From the NCBI GenBank assembly GCA_963762075.1, contig CAVXJC010000008.1, forward strand, positions 286,087 to 350,086: 64,000 nucleotides of DNA, given 5' to 3'. The stretch's first letter is position 1, and each line of letters begins with the position of its first letter. Shown in pieces: positions 1 to 7,786 of the stretch. Below the pieces are notes generated by a model. It was not told where the DNA came from. It made no database searches and worked only from the letters and a program-made list of their open reading frames with translations. Origin of the DNA: JAOUEA01 sp963762075 (GTDB taxonomy: Bacteria > Actinomycetota > UBA4738 > HRBIN12). The translations under genes and the position numbers were made by a program.

Positions 1-310
1 GCAAGCGCAGCCCGAACGCCATGTTGTCGTAGACCTTGAGGTGGGGATAGAGCGCGTAGTTCTGGAAGACCATGGCCACGTCGCGATCCTTCGAGGGCAG
101 GTCGTTCACGACCTGGTCGCCGATGGAGATCGTGCCGCGAGAGACTTCCTCGAGACCCGCCACCATGCGCAGAGCCGTCGTCTTGCCGCAGCCGGATGGC
201 CCGACGAAGACCATGAACTCGCCGTCCTCGATCGCGAGGTCGAGCTCCGAGACAGCCTCTGTCCCATCGGGATAGACCTTGGAGACATCGTCGAGCGCGA
301 CCTGAGCCAA
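1..310 (-). CDS. Sugar-type ABC transporter ATP-binding protein (MalK/UgpC-like), partial
   Basis: N-terminal 103 residues of an ABC ATPase; the rest lies beyond the left edge. The Walker A motif GPSGCGKTT is at about residues 38-46, and the Q-loop region MVFQNYALYPHLKVYDNMAFG follows at about 80-100. Asn-Tyr-Ala-Leu-Tyr-Pro-His after the Q-loop is typical of the MalK/UgpC/MsmK group, whose members energise import of sugars or glycerol-3-phosphate. The chosen start is TTG at 308-310, behind a GAGGGGAGGGG purine tract on the minus strand; no better ATG or GTG is in frame nearby. The specific substrate cannot be told without the permease and binding-protein genes. Confidence 0.9.
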   Translation of the reverse strand, partial: MAQVALDDVSKVYPDGTEAVSELDLAIEDGEFMVFVGPSGCGKTTALRMVAGLEEVSRGTISIGDQVVNDLPSKDRDVAMVFQNYALYPHLKVYDNMAFGLRL

Positions 311-460
311 CGCGGACCCCCCTCCCCTCGAACCGCATGGTCCCGTCAAGCAAGTATCTACCTTCCCGCGGTTCACTGCGACCAAACCGACCGGATGTGA
401 CGGGATAGGGGAGGCTGAGTTGCGGTGCGCTGGGTACGTGGATCAGGCTGAAGCGCCGCG

Positions 461-655
461 TCAGGCCGTGCGAGACGCGCCGGGATGCAACTCTGCTTCG
501 TCACCGCTGGCCGCGGCGTCCAGGACGATCTCCGTGGTCACGTGCCCGCACTTGTAGAGCGTCCAGCGAACGATGCCCGCGTCACCGGGGTGCAGACCTG
601 AGAGCCGGGCGCCGACGCGGCCGCACTCTTCGCAGAAAGGGGCTGGGGCGTTCAT
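461..655 (-). CDS. Small zinc-ribbon-like protein, 64 aa
   Basis: A 64-residue frame starting at ATG 655. It carries a CEECG pair near the N-terminus (residues 8-12) and a YKCGH motif about 30 residues on, the spacing of a small treble-clef or zinc-ribbon fold. A short acidic tail follows. It sits alone between the ABC ATPase and the AI-2E-type permease. No clear Shine-Dalgarno sequence precedes the ATG, so it could be leaderless. Function is unknown. The Cys/His pattern is what argues for a real gene over a shadow frame. Confidence 0.5.
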   Translation of the reverse strand: MNAPAPFCEECGRVGARLSGLHPGDAGIVRWTLYKCGHVTTEIVLDAAASGDEAELHPGASRTA

Positions 656-827
656 GTGAGGCAAGTGTGGTGATGTGCCGAGGCGACGGCCATCGGGCAC
701 AGGTCTCGTTTCGAGGGCCCCGGTACCTGGTCTCGAGTAAGACCTGTGTGTGGACCGATCGGTCGTTGACATCTGCGACCGGACCACCCCCGGGTTGCGC
801 GGGTGCCCGAGCGGGTAGCGTTCGACC

Positions 828-1925
828 ATGCTGAGCGGCAGAGAGTCGAGAGGCTCGCACGTGACCGTTCGCGACGTGCTCGTCGTGGTCGGAGTCCTGC
901 TCACGGTCTCGCTCGCGTTGTTCCTGCTGTACGAGCTGCGGCGGGTGCTGGTCTGGCTGTTCCTCGCGATATTCTTCGCCGCGGTGCTGACGCCGTTCGT
1001 CGACCGGGTCGAGCGATCGGTGAAGCGCAGAGGCGTCGCGGTCGCGATCGTCATGGTGACGATCACACTGCTGTTCGGCGGCATCGTATTCGCGTTCGCC
1101 AAGCCCGTGATCGACCAGTCCGTCGAGTTCGCCGAGAACCTGCCGGATACGATCGATCGCGTCCGCGATGCGCCGCTGATCACCGACCTTCGAGAGCGAC
1201 TCAATATCGACAGCCGCGTCGGGTCTGTGGGAAGCGACCTCCCGAACCAGTTGTTGGGCCTGTCGGGTCCGCTGCTGTCGGTGTTCGCAAGCATCGGACA
1301 AGCGATCGTGGGGTTCATCTCGATCGTCGTGTTCACCATCTTCTTGCTGCTCTACGGACCCCGGCTCGTGCGAACCGGCGACGACGCGCTTCCCGACGAA
1401 GTGCGCGGCTCCGCGACGCGCATCGCCGAGCGTTCCATGCGCGCCGTCTCGGGATGGGTGGTCGGCAACCTGCTCACGAGCGTCGTCGCGGCGGTCGCGT
1501 CGCTCCTCGCGCTGCTCGCTCTGGGGCTGCCGTACGCCTTCCTGCTCGCATTGTGGGTGGGGATGGCGGACCTCGTGCCGTTGATCGGTGCGACGATCGG
1601 CGCGCTTCCCGCGATCGTTGTCGCCTTCCTTCACTCGACCACGGCCGGCGTGGTCGTGACGATCTTCTTCATCGTGTATCAGCAGTTCGAGAATCATGTG
1701 CTGCAGCCGTTGGTGTACGGCCGGACGATCCGGCTCAACCCGTTCGTCGTGCTGCTCGCCGTCGTGATCGGCGTCGAGCTCGCCGGCTTCATCGGGGCAG
1801 TCGTCGCCCTCCCGATCGCGGGAATTCTGCAGGTCGCGGCCGAGGAGCTCTGGGGGCCCAGAGCGTCGCTCGGCTCCGGCAGCGTGGTCGTCGCCCACGA
1901 TCACGCAGATGAAGAGGAGGTCTAA
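828..1925 (+). CDS. AI-2E/PerM family permease
   Basis: Polytopic membrane protein of about 354-365 residues. It has the layout of the AI-2E transporter (PerM/YdiK/UPF0118) family: two N-terminal helices, a polar loop (about residues 85-150), then a block of C-terminal helices containing the conserved GMADLVPLIGATIGALPA and QQFENHVLQPLVYGR stretches. The ATG at 828 has no clear ribosome binding site. GTG at 861 follows GAGAGG at good spacing and is the more likely start (354 aa). Its stop overlaps the msrB start, so the two are probably co-transcribed. Members transport small solutes or ions, and only some move autoinducer-2. Two further paralogues lie at 60538-61605 and 62864-63931. Confidence 0.9.
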   Translation: MLSGRESRGSHVTVRDVLVVVGVLLTVSLALFLLYELRRVLVWLFLAIFFAAVLTPFVDRVERSVKRRGVAVAIVMVTITLLFGGIVFAFAKPVIDQSVEFAENLPDTIDRVRDAPLITDLRERLNIDSRVGSVGSDLPNQLLGLSGPLLSVFASIGQAIVGFISIVVFTIFLLLYGPRLVRTGDDALPDEVRGSATRIAERSMRAVSGWVVGNLLTSVVAAVASLLALLALGLPYAFLLALWVGMADLVPLIGATIGALPAIVVAFLHSTTAGVVVTIFFIVYQQFENHVLQPLVYGRTIRLNPFVVLLAVVIGVELAGFIGAVVALPIAGILQVAAEELWGPRASLGSGSVVVAHDHADEEEV

Positions 1926-2380
1926 TGTCGGACGGTTCCGAACACGCAGAGACGGGCTCGCTTCCCGGCACCGAAGAAGAATGGCGGAAGCGACTGACCC
2001 CTGAACAGTTCGAGGTGCTTCGCAACAAGGGCACGGAGCGCGCGTTCACAGGCACGTACGCCTCATCCAAGGAACCGGGCTTGTACCGCTGTGCCGGCTG
2101 CCACGCGCCGCTGTTCAGCTCAGAAACCAAGTTCGAGTCAGGCACCGGATGGCCCAGCTTCTGGGAACCCGTCGAGCCAGACGCGGTCGAGCTACACGAG
2201 GACGACAGCCTCGGGATGCGGCGCACGGAGGTGAGGTGCGCGCGGTGCGGCGGACATCTCGGCCACCTGTTCCCCGACGGCCCGCGCCCCACCGGCGATC
2301 GCTACTGCATGAACTCCGTTGCGCTCGACCTCGAGGAGGAACAAGGCAGCACCGAGAACATCGAGGAGGCCTTCGAGTAG
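1925..2380 (+). CDS. msrB: Peptide-methionine (R)-S-oxide reductase MsrB
   Basis: Full-length MsrB of 151 residues. It reduces the R-epimer of methionine sulfoxide in oxidised proteins. Two CxxC pairs for structural zinc are present (CAGC about residues 59-62 and CARC about 104-107). The catalytic Cys lies in RYCMNSVAL near residue 128. The FESGTGWPSFW core and GGHLGHLF segment are intact. The start ATG overlaps the last base of the upstream permease stop and is preceded by GAAGAGGAGG, so translation is likely coupled. It probably acts in the cytoplasm, since no signal peptide is seen. Confidence 0.97.
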   Translation: MSDGSEHAETGSLPGTEEEWRKRLTPEQFEVLRNKGTERAFTGTYASSKEPGLYRCAGCHAPLFSSETKFESGTGWPSFWEPVEPDAVELHEDDSLGMRRTEVRCARCGGHLGHLFPDGPRPTGDRYCMNSVALDLEEEQGSTENIEEAFE

Positions 2381-2418
2381 GGACTCGCGCGTCGGTCTCG
2401 CCCGGTATCGTCAGGGGC

Positions 2419-3255
2419 ATGGCCACGCTCAGCGCGCGCGAGCGGGCGAGCTTGCCCGACCGGGCCTTCGCCTACATCGACTCGCACGGCAACCGCCGGC
2501 TCCCTCTGCACGACGAATCACACGTGCGCAACGCCCTGGCACGTTTCCAACGCGTCAAGTTCGAGAACGATGCGGCCAAGGAGCGAGCACGGCGGCGCCT
2601 GCTGCAGGCAGCGAAGCGCTACGGCATCGTTCCCGTCGGGTTCATCGACGGGCAGCTCCGATCTGAACGCAGCGCCCGCACACCCGACTTCTCCACGTTT
2701 CCCACCGGCGCCGTGACCTTCCTGATGACCGATATCGAGCGGTCCACCTTCTTGTTGCAGCGTCTGGAGGATCGGTACGCGGGTCTGCTTCGCGACGTGC
2801 GCTCGCTGATCCGGAATGCGTCGCGCCGGTGCGGCGGACGCCTCGTCGACGTTCACGGCGACGGGTCGCTCATGGTCTTCGAGCGAACCGCGTCGGCGGT
2901 CGAAGCGGCCGTCGACGTGCAACACGAGATGCGCACCCGAAGCTGGCCTGACGACCTCGACGTGCGGGTGCGAGCGGGCATCCACAGCGGTCGCCCTACG
3001 CTCACCGAAACGGGGTACGTCGGCCTTTCGGTGCACACCGTCTCTCGCGTGTGCTTCGTCGGACACGGCGGCCAGATCCTCATCACCGGAAAGACGAAGG
3101 CGATGGTCGAGGAGTCGGTGCCGGCAGGCGTGCGCGTGAGGAGCTTGGGGCGACACCGGTTGGCGGGGCTGCCCCAGGCTCAGCCGCTCTTCCAGGTCGA
3201 GGCCAAGGGCTTGCTCACACGCTTCCCCGCGCTCCGAACCGGCGCTCCGGTCTAG
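2419..3255 (+). CDS. Class III adenylate/guanylate cyclase-domain protein with DUF6582-like N-terminus
   Basis: 278 residues from ATG 2419, just after a CAGGGG purine stretch. The N-terminal part (about 1-85) contains LPDRAFAYIDSHGNRRLP and HVRNALARF, resembling the DUF6582-type module found in phage and actinobacterial proteins. The C-terminal part is a class III cyclase homology domain: VTFLMTDIERST (first metal Asp), HGDGSLMVF (second metal Asp region) and RAGIHSGRP. The usual Asn-x-x-x-Arg stretch reads SVHTVSRV here, so the transition-state pair is not fully canonical and activity is uncertain. Its stop codon overlaps that of the convergent gene at 3252. Confidence 0.85.
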   Translation: MATLSARERASLPDRAFAYIDSHGNRRLPLHDESHVRNALARFQRVKFENDAAKERARRRLLQAAKRYGIVPVGFIDGQLRSERSARTPDFSTFPTGAVTFLMTDIERSTFLLQRLEDRYAGLLRDVRSLIRNASRRCGGRLVDVHGDGSLMVFERTASAVEAAVDVQHEMRTRSWPDDLDVRVRAGIHSGRPTLTETGYVGLSVHTVSRVCFVGHGGQILITGKTKAMVEESVPAGVRVRSLGRHRLAGLPQAQPLFQVEAKGLLTRFPALRTGAPV

Positions 3256-3611
3256 TCGTCTTCTTCGGCCTCAGCTTCATCGTCGTCGTGGCTGCCCTCG
3301 CGCTGCCCGTCCTCGTCGGCAGGATCTCCGTTCGAAGGTTCGTCTGAAGGGCTCTCGTCGCGCGTGGGGTCGTCGGAGGGGCTGTCGTCGTGCGTGGCGT
3401 CGTCGGAGGGGCTGTCGTCGTGCGTGGGGTCGTCGGAGGGGCTCGGGGCGAGGCTGGGATCTTCGCTCGCATTCGCCGAGGGCGAAGATGTCGCGGGCGA
3501 GGGCGGGGTATCGGACGAGTCCTGGGCGAGAGCCACCGCTCCCCCGACGGCAAGAGCGGTCAGCGCGATCGCCGAGAACACCAGAACCATCCTTCGTGAG
3601 ATCCGACCCAT
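3252..3611 (-). CDS. Exported acidic repeat protein, 119 aa
   Basis: N-terminal signal or anchor segment (VLVFSAIALTALAVGGAVALA) followed by a disordered tail almost entirely of Asp, Ser, Pro and Glu. The tail holds a 10-residue repeat of the SPSDDPTHDD type in three to four copies, ending in a Glu/Asp run. ATG 3611 is preceded by GAGAGGAGGAAGAGC, a strong ribosome binding site. It lies downstream of the two-component pair and of a second protein of similar design (3721-4125), all on the same strand. An acidic extracytoplasmic tail could bind cations or the wall; that is inference. No recognised domain. Confidence 0.7.
   Translation of the reverse strand: MGRISRRMVLVFSAIALTALAVGGAVALAQDSSDTPPSPATSSPSANASEDPSLAPSPSDDPTHDDSPSDDATHDDSPSDDPTRDESPSDEPSNGDPADEDGQREGSHDDDEAEAEEDD
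3361..3450. repeat. 30-bp tandem repeat inside coding sequence
   Basis: Three consecutive 30-bp units (3361-3390, 3391-3420, 3421-3450) share the core GTCGTCGGAGGGGCT, with a degenerate fourth unit just before. On the minus strand each encodes ten residues of the SPSDDPTHDD type. The unit length is a multiple of three, so copy-number change keeps the frame. Confidence 0.9.
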
Positions 3612-3720
3612 GCTCTTCCTCCTCTCCAGCGTGATCCGCGACTTCCGCGAGCCGCTGGGACCACGCTACGGAGGACCAGGTTGTGCCGCGCCCAGAAGAC
3701 GGCTAAGGGCGAGGAAAACT

Positions 3721-4125
3721 TCAGTCGTCGTCGTGATCTTCGGACCCGCCGGAGCCCGAGTCGTCCGAGCCGGAGCCGTCGGAACCCGAGCCGCTCGAGT
3801 CGGAGCCGTCGGAACCCGAGCCGCTCGAGCCGGAGCCGTCGTCATCACCCGTTCCGGATCCGTTCGTCGCATCGGAGCTGGTTGGCTCTGACGAGCGTGA
3901 AGCCGATGGCGTCCATCGATCGTCGCCGTTCGTGCCGCCGGGCTCCGACTTCGTCGAGTCCGAGGTGCTCGGAGCCACGGACGGGCCATCTCGACCCTCG
4001 TCGAGCCGCGGGCGCAACACGCTTCCCACCTCGTCGCCGGCCACGGCGAGCGCCCCGAGCGTGAGCGAGGTCGCCGCGAGGAGCCCCACGACACCGAGCA
4101 GCGCGATCACCCCGACCCTTCTCAT
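3721..4125 (-). CDS. Exported Gly/Ser/Asp-repeat protein, 134 aa
   Basis: Begins with a hydrophobic signal or anchor (VIALLGVVGLLAATSLTLGALAVA) after two Arg. A Ser/Thr/Pro-rich spacer follows, then a tail of Gly-Ser-Asp repeats ending in EDHDDD. It lies 24 bp downstream of the histidine kinase stop on the same strand, so it likely belongs to the same transcript. It resembles the next gene (3252-3611) in architecture but not in repeat sequence. No known domain. Cell-surface or periplasm-equivalent location is inferred from the leader. Confidence 0.65.
   Translation of the reverse strand: MRRVGVIALLGVVGLLAATSLTLGALAVAGDEVGSVLRPRLDEGRDGPSVAPSTSDSTKSEPGGTNGDDRWTPSASRSSEPTSSDATNGSGTGDDDGSGSSGSGSDGSDSSGSGSDGSGSDDSGSGGSEDHDDD
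3767..3840. repeat. 30-bp tandem repeat inside coding sequence
   Basis: Two full 30-bp units (3767-3796 and 3797-3826) beginning GAGCCGGAGCCGTCGG or a one-base variant, followed by a partial third. On the minus strand they encode the GSGSDGSDSS-type repeat of the exported protein. The 30-bp length matches that of the unrelated repeat 400 bp away. Confidence 0.85.
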
Positions 4126-4149
4126 GGTTCCACGGTACCGGGGGACGCG

Positions 4150-5601
4150 TTAAGGCTCGGCAAAGGGATCCGACGTGCGTCCGGGGGCCGAAGAGTCTTC
4201 TCGCGAGCCGAGGTGGCGGAGTCGGATCTCCACCCGTGTCCCGGCGCCGTCGGCAACCTCGATGCCGATGGAACCGTTCCACCGTTCGATCAGCTCACGC
4301 GCGATGGCCAACCCGAGACCCGAGCCCTCACCATGGGACTCCCTGCCGCGGTAGAAGCGCTCGGTGACTCGCGACCGCTCGTCGGGCGCGATGCCGGGGC
4401 CGTGATCGCGCACCGCCATCACGATGCGATCGCCCTCGACCTCGCTCCCGATCTCGATCGGCCCCGGCGCGTATGCGATCGCATTGTCGATCACGTTGTC
4501 GAGGATCTGGTCGAGATCGTCGGGGCCGATGAGCGCCATCTCGTCGCCGGCGCCGCTGTCCCCCGGCGACACGACGGTCACCGATGAGCCGGTGCGCAGA
4601 GCGCGGTCATGCCAGCGGTCCACTGCCCGAGCGATCGCGGCGCGCACATCGGCGTGCGTCTCCTTCCCCTCTTCGATCTCCCGCGCCATCGTGAGCAGGC
4701 GTTGCACGATGTCGGCGAGTCGGTCGACCTCCCTGTCCGCCGCCTCGAGCTGCGAGGTGATGCGTTCGTCCGAAGACTCGGCGATCGCGGATTCCAAACG
4801 GAGCTTCATGCCTGTCAGGGGCGTTCGGAGCTGATGCGACGCGTTCGCGACGAACTCACGCTGAGCGCGCACCGTTCGCTCGACGCGATCGGCCATCTCG
4901 TCGAAGGAACTCGCGAGAACCTGTACCTCGCTCGCGCCCTCGACCGCACCGGCTCTCGACGACAGGTCGCCCCGGCCGAGCTGTCGAGCCACCCCGGCGA
5001 GCCGGGTGAGCGGACGTGCGAGTGACCCAGCGAGCGCGAATGCGAGCGCGAGTCCCGCGATGAGACCGGCGCCTGCCACGATGAGGATCGCGAGCGTCGC
5101 ACGTCGCACGTTGGTCTGAACCTGCTCGACGCCGCGAGAGATCCTGACCACGCCGACGAGCGCCGCCTCGTCGATGATCGGAGCGGCGGCGACGACGATG
5201 TCTCCACCTTCGTCGAGGCTCATACGCGTGTCGACCGACGGCTTCGAGTCGAACGCCTCGATCACCTCGGGCCGGCCCGACGTGATGAAGTCCTGCCCGA
5301 GGTCTTCGCGATCGGAGTCGGCGACGACGGTGCCGAGGCTATCGAGCACGACGACCCGGCCGCCGACGTCTTCGGCGTACCTCCTCACATCCCTCGCGAG
5401 CGCTCGGCGATCTCGTGCAGAGCGGTCGACCCGCTTCGCGTCCAACAGGGCTGCGATCGTCTGCGCGTTCGTGAGGGCCAGCGCCTCGAGCTCGGATCGC
5501 GCCCGGTCGCGCAGCACGATGCCGAGCGGGATCGTGAGCGCGACGATGACCACGAGCAGGATGTAGGCGATCGAGATGACCAGCCGCGTGCGGACCTTCA
5601 C
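4150..5601 (-). CDS. Two-component sensor histidine kinase (SenX3/PhoR-like class)
   Basis: 483 residues from GTG at 5599-5601, which overlaps the response-regulator TGA (GTGA). Transmembrane helix 1 is at about 7-30, an extracytoplasmic sensor region at 34-168, helix 2 at 168-193 and a HAMP linker at 193-243. The phosphoacceptor is His256 in NASHQLRTPL. The ATPase part has DNVIDNAIAYAPG (about 368-380), DHGPGIAP (399-406) and GSGLGLAI (426-433). All key boxes are intact, so it should autophosphorylate and pass phosphate to the partner at 5598-6284. The signal is unknown. Two repeat-rich exported proteins follow and may be regulated by or act with this system. Confidence 0.95.
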   Translation of the reverse strand: MKVRTRLVISIAYILLVVIVALTIPLGIVLRDRARSELEALALTNAQTIAALLDAKRVDRSARDRRALARDVRRYAEDVGGRVVVLDSLGTVVADSDREDLGQDFITSGRPEVIEAFDSKPSVDTRMSLDEGGDIVVAAAPIIDEAALVGVVRISRGVEQVQTNVRRATLAILIVAGAGLIAGLALAFALAGSLARPLTRLAGVARQLGRGDLSSRAGAVEGASEVQVLASSFDEMADRVERTVRAQREFVANASHQLRTPLTGMKLRLESAIAESSDERITSQLEAADREVDRLADIVQRLLTMAREIEEGKETHADVRAAIARAVDRWHDRALRTGSSVTVVSPGDSGAGDEMALIGPDDLDQILDNVIDNAIAYAPGPIEIGSEVEGDRIVMAVRDHGPGIAPDERSRVTERFYRGRESHGEGSGLGLAIARELIERWNGSIGIEVADGAGTRVEIRLRHLGSREDSSAPGRTSDPFAEP

Positions 5602-6284
5602 GGTGCTGATGCGAATCGGAACCCAACGCCGCGCACGGTCGTGATGTACGTGGGGTTGGCCGGGTCGTTCTCGATCTTCTTGCGCAGCCAGGAGATGTGT
5701 ACATCGAGCGTCTTGGTCGACCCGAACCAGTGCGGGTCCCACACCTCGTCCATGATCTCCTCGCGCCCGACGACCTCGCCTGCGCGGGACATCAGCATGC
5801 GCAGCAGATCGAACTCCTTCGCGGCAAGCTCGATGGGCTCGCCGGACTTGGTGACCGTGCGCGACGAGGGGTCGAGCGCGACCGCGCCGACGATCATGGG
5901 GGCACGAGCACCGGCCGATGCTCGACCCCGGCGCTGGATGGCGCGGATGCGCGCGACGAGTTCGCCGGCCGAGAACGGCTTGACGACGTAGTCGTCGGCG
6001 CCGAGCTCGAGGCCGACGATCCGATCGACCTCCTCACCCCGGGCGGTCAGCATGATGATGGGCACGTCCGAGGACCGGCGCACCTCCCGACAAAGGTCAC
6101 GCCCGTCGCCGTCCGGAAGCATCACATCGAGCAGAACCAGATCGGGCTCTGCCCGCTCGAAGGCTTGGCGCGCTTCACCGATGGTTCCGACGACCTCTGC
6201 ATCGAACCCTTCCCTCGCAAGGTGGTCGGCGAGCGGTTCGGAGATCGCCGCTTCGTCTTCCACGACGAGCACGCGGGTGATCAT
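5598..6284 (-). CDS. OmpR-family response regulator (RegX3-like)
   Basis: 228 residues. The receiver domain has Glu9-Asp10-Glu11, phosphoacceptor Asp53 in LLDVMLPDGDG, Thr80 and Lys102. A C-terminal winged helix contains VWDPHWFGSTKTLDVHISWL and TVRGVGFRF, close to the RegX3 type of actinobacteria. It is the first gene of the minus-strand group and overlaps the kinase start by a GTGA. The product binds DNA as a phosphorylation-dependent transcription factor. Regulated genes are not known from this sequence. Confidence 0.95.
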   Translation of the reverse strand: MITRVLVVEDEAAISEPLADHLAREGFDAEVVGTIGEARQAFERAEPDLVLLDVMLPDGDGRDLCREVRRSSDVPIIMLTARGEEVDRIVGLELGADDYVVKPFSAGELVARIRAIQRRGRASAGARAPMIVGAVALDPSSRTVTKSGEPIELAAKEFDLLRMLMSRAGEVVGREEIMDEVWDPHWFGSTKTLDVHISWLRKKIENDPANPTYITTVRGVGFRFASAP

Positions 6285-6305
6285 CGTTCGATGGTAGCCG
6301 CAGGG

Positions 6306-6701
6306 TTACGCGGCCCACACGGCGCGCCCCCGGCACACCTCGCCGGTCGAGGTGTTGACGGCACGAGCTCTGAAGACGTCGCCGCCGGGCGGGTTCGGAC
6401 GCACGATCCTCACCTCGAACGAGCCGCTCGGGCCGGCAGCCCGGCGCCTGCCCGACATCACGAGGTGGCCGTCTCGACGGATGCGAACCCGCCAGACGTC
6501 TCCCACCCTGTTCTGGTCGACCTCGTACTCGACCTCGATCGCGCCGTTCTCCTCGCTGAGCTTCACCTTCCAGTCACTTCGGCCGCTGCACGCCCCGCCG
6601 CGCTCCACGTCGCTGTCGTTCGCCAACGCCGGCACGGCCACGGCGAACATCGCCACGATCACGACGCAAGGCGCCAGGACCTTCGAGATGCTCCTGCTCA
6701 T
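6306..6701 (-). CDS. Exported hypothetical protein, 131 aa
   Basis: The start is ATG 6701 behind GTGGGGAG. A signal peptide (VLAPCVVIVAMFAVAVPALA) is followed by a mature part with two Cys, CSGRSDW and VCRGRA, that could form a disulfide. Alternating polar and hydrophobic stretches suggest a small beta-sandwich. The stop lies 21 bp from the response-regulator start on the same strand, so it may be the leading gene of that transcript. No family recognised. Confidence 0.7.
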   Translation of the reverse strand: MSRSISKVLAPCVVIVAMFAVAVPALANDSDVERGGACSGRSDWKVKLSEENGAIEVEYEVDQNRVGDVWRVRIRRDGHLVMSGRRRAAGPSGSFEVRIVRPNPPGGDVFRARAVNTSTGEVCRGRAVWAA

Positions 6702-6870
6702 CGCTCCCCACTCTCCGACGTGTCCCTCGACCCGTCTCATCGACCACAGCGTGCCCCGGCGGCTGCCAACGGCTCCGAAAGGAACGCCCAAGACGAGGCA
6801 AAGGTTCGGAAGACTCGCACCCCGGGTATGACGCGATGGTCAAGCGTCGTGAGAGAAAGGGAGGGTTCGC

Positions 6871-7245
6871 ATGAGCGGTCACGAAGTGCCGGGCGGGGTC
6901 GTCAAGGTCGTCGAGCTCGTCGGCAGCTCCGATTCATCGTTCAGCGACGCGGTGCGTAGCGCCGTTCGAGTGGCATCCAAGTCGCTTCGGAACATCCAAG
7001 GCGTCGATGTCATCGGCAGCAGTGCAACGGTCGGCGACGGTGGGGAGCTCACGCTCTACAAGGTGCACTGCAAGGTGGCCTTCCTCGTCGAGCATGACGG
7101 AGGCACCTCTGCTGCCCGAGGCAACGTTGCATCGGAGCCGGGCCAGGCTCGGCAGCAAGGGCAGAGCGGTCACCCGACCGACGAACCACCGCCGGGCATC
7201 ACGGCCGACACGATCGAGTCGGTCGACGACGGGCTCGGCGACTGA
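6871..7245 (+). CDS. Dodecin-like protein with C-terminal extension
   Basis: Residues 10-72 match the dodecin fold: VVKVVELVGSS, DAVRSAVRVASKSLRNIQG, then a strand pair ending YKVHCKVAFLVE. Dodecins are small dodecameric flavin-storage proteins of about 65-75 residues. This one is 124 aa, with a disordered Gly/Ser/Pro-rich tail after residue 75. The Trp that stacks on the flavin in dodecins (normally right after SLRN-x-x) is replaced here by Gly (RNIQGVDV), so flavin binding is doubtful. ATG 6871 follows AAAGGGAGGG. A small membrane protein gene follows at 7370. Confidence 0.8.
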   Translation: MSGHEVPGGVVKVVELVGSSDSSFSDAVRSAVRVASKSLRNIQGVDVIGSSATVGDGGELTLYKVHCKVAFLVEHDGGTSAARGNVASEPGQARQQGQSGHPTDEPPPGITADTIESVDDGLGD

Positions 7246-7369
7246 ACTGCGCCGGGGGACGTGGCGCCAGCTTCACGGAGAAAGACCTACGACCAAGGGC
7301 TCGATCTGCCTTCGCGGCGAGTCGGTGGCGGTGCAACGGGGTAACCAGCCGTAGGAGAGGAGGAATGAC

Positions 7370-7537
7370 ATGCCCTACTACGAGCCAGAATCACACGAGC
7401 ACGCGCACGACGTTCAAGACCCCGAGCACACCGGCGGCATCGTCGGATTCGCGGCGATCAAATACACGGCGATCGTGGTCATCGTTCTCGCGATCCTAGG
7501 ATTCCTCGCGCTGTACGTGCTTCCTCGGATCGGCTGA
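7370..7537 (+). CDS. Small single-pass membrane protein, 55 aa
   Basis: A 56-codon frame with a very strong ribosome binding site (AGGAGAGGAGG) 6-7 bases before ATG 7370. The N-terminus is His/Glu-rich (YYEPESHEHAHD), followed by one transmembrane helix (YTAIVVIVLAILGFLALYVL) and a short positively charged end. Topology is probably N-out or N-in with a metal-capable His cluster; this is inference. No known family. Confidence 0.75.
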   Translation: MPYYEPESHEHAHDVQDPEHTGGIVGFAAIKYTAIVVIVLAILGFLALYVLPRIG

Positions 7538-7786
7538 TCCGATCACGAACCGCGTCGTGCTGCACGGCCCATCACCAGCGCATTTGCCCGTCACCTGCGA
7601 TTGATGCAACGTTCGGGTGGGCGGGGGCCATCTTCCAGCTCGGCAGGTTCCGAACCGCGTGGCGCTACGTGTGACCGGCGCCGTCCGGCCGGATCGTGCC
7701 GTTCGAGCCCCCGCCCTCTCTCTCGCCCCACGCTCTGCATCTCGCCGCTGCGTCTGACGGCCGACCGGCCGCCGCGTGACGCGCTA

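Noticed and set aside
582..1904. 440-residue minus-strand frame over the AI-2E-type permease
   Set aside because: Low-complexity Arg/Asp/His translation, no motif, and the opposite strand carries a clear membrane protein.
3361..3840. 30-bp tandem repeats considered as a CRISPR array
   Set aside because: Units abut with no spacers, are coding in one frame and keep the protein repeat, so they are coding tandem repeats.
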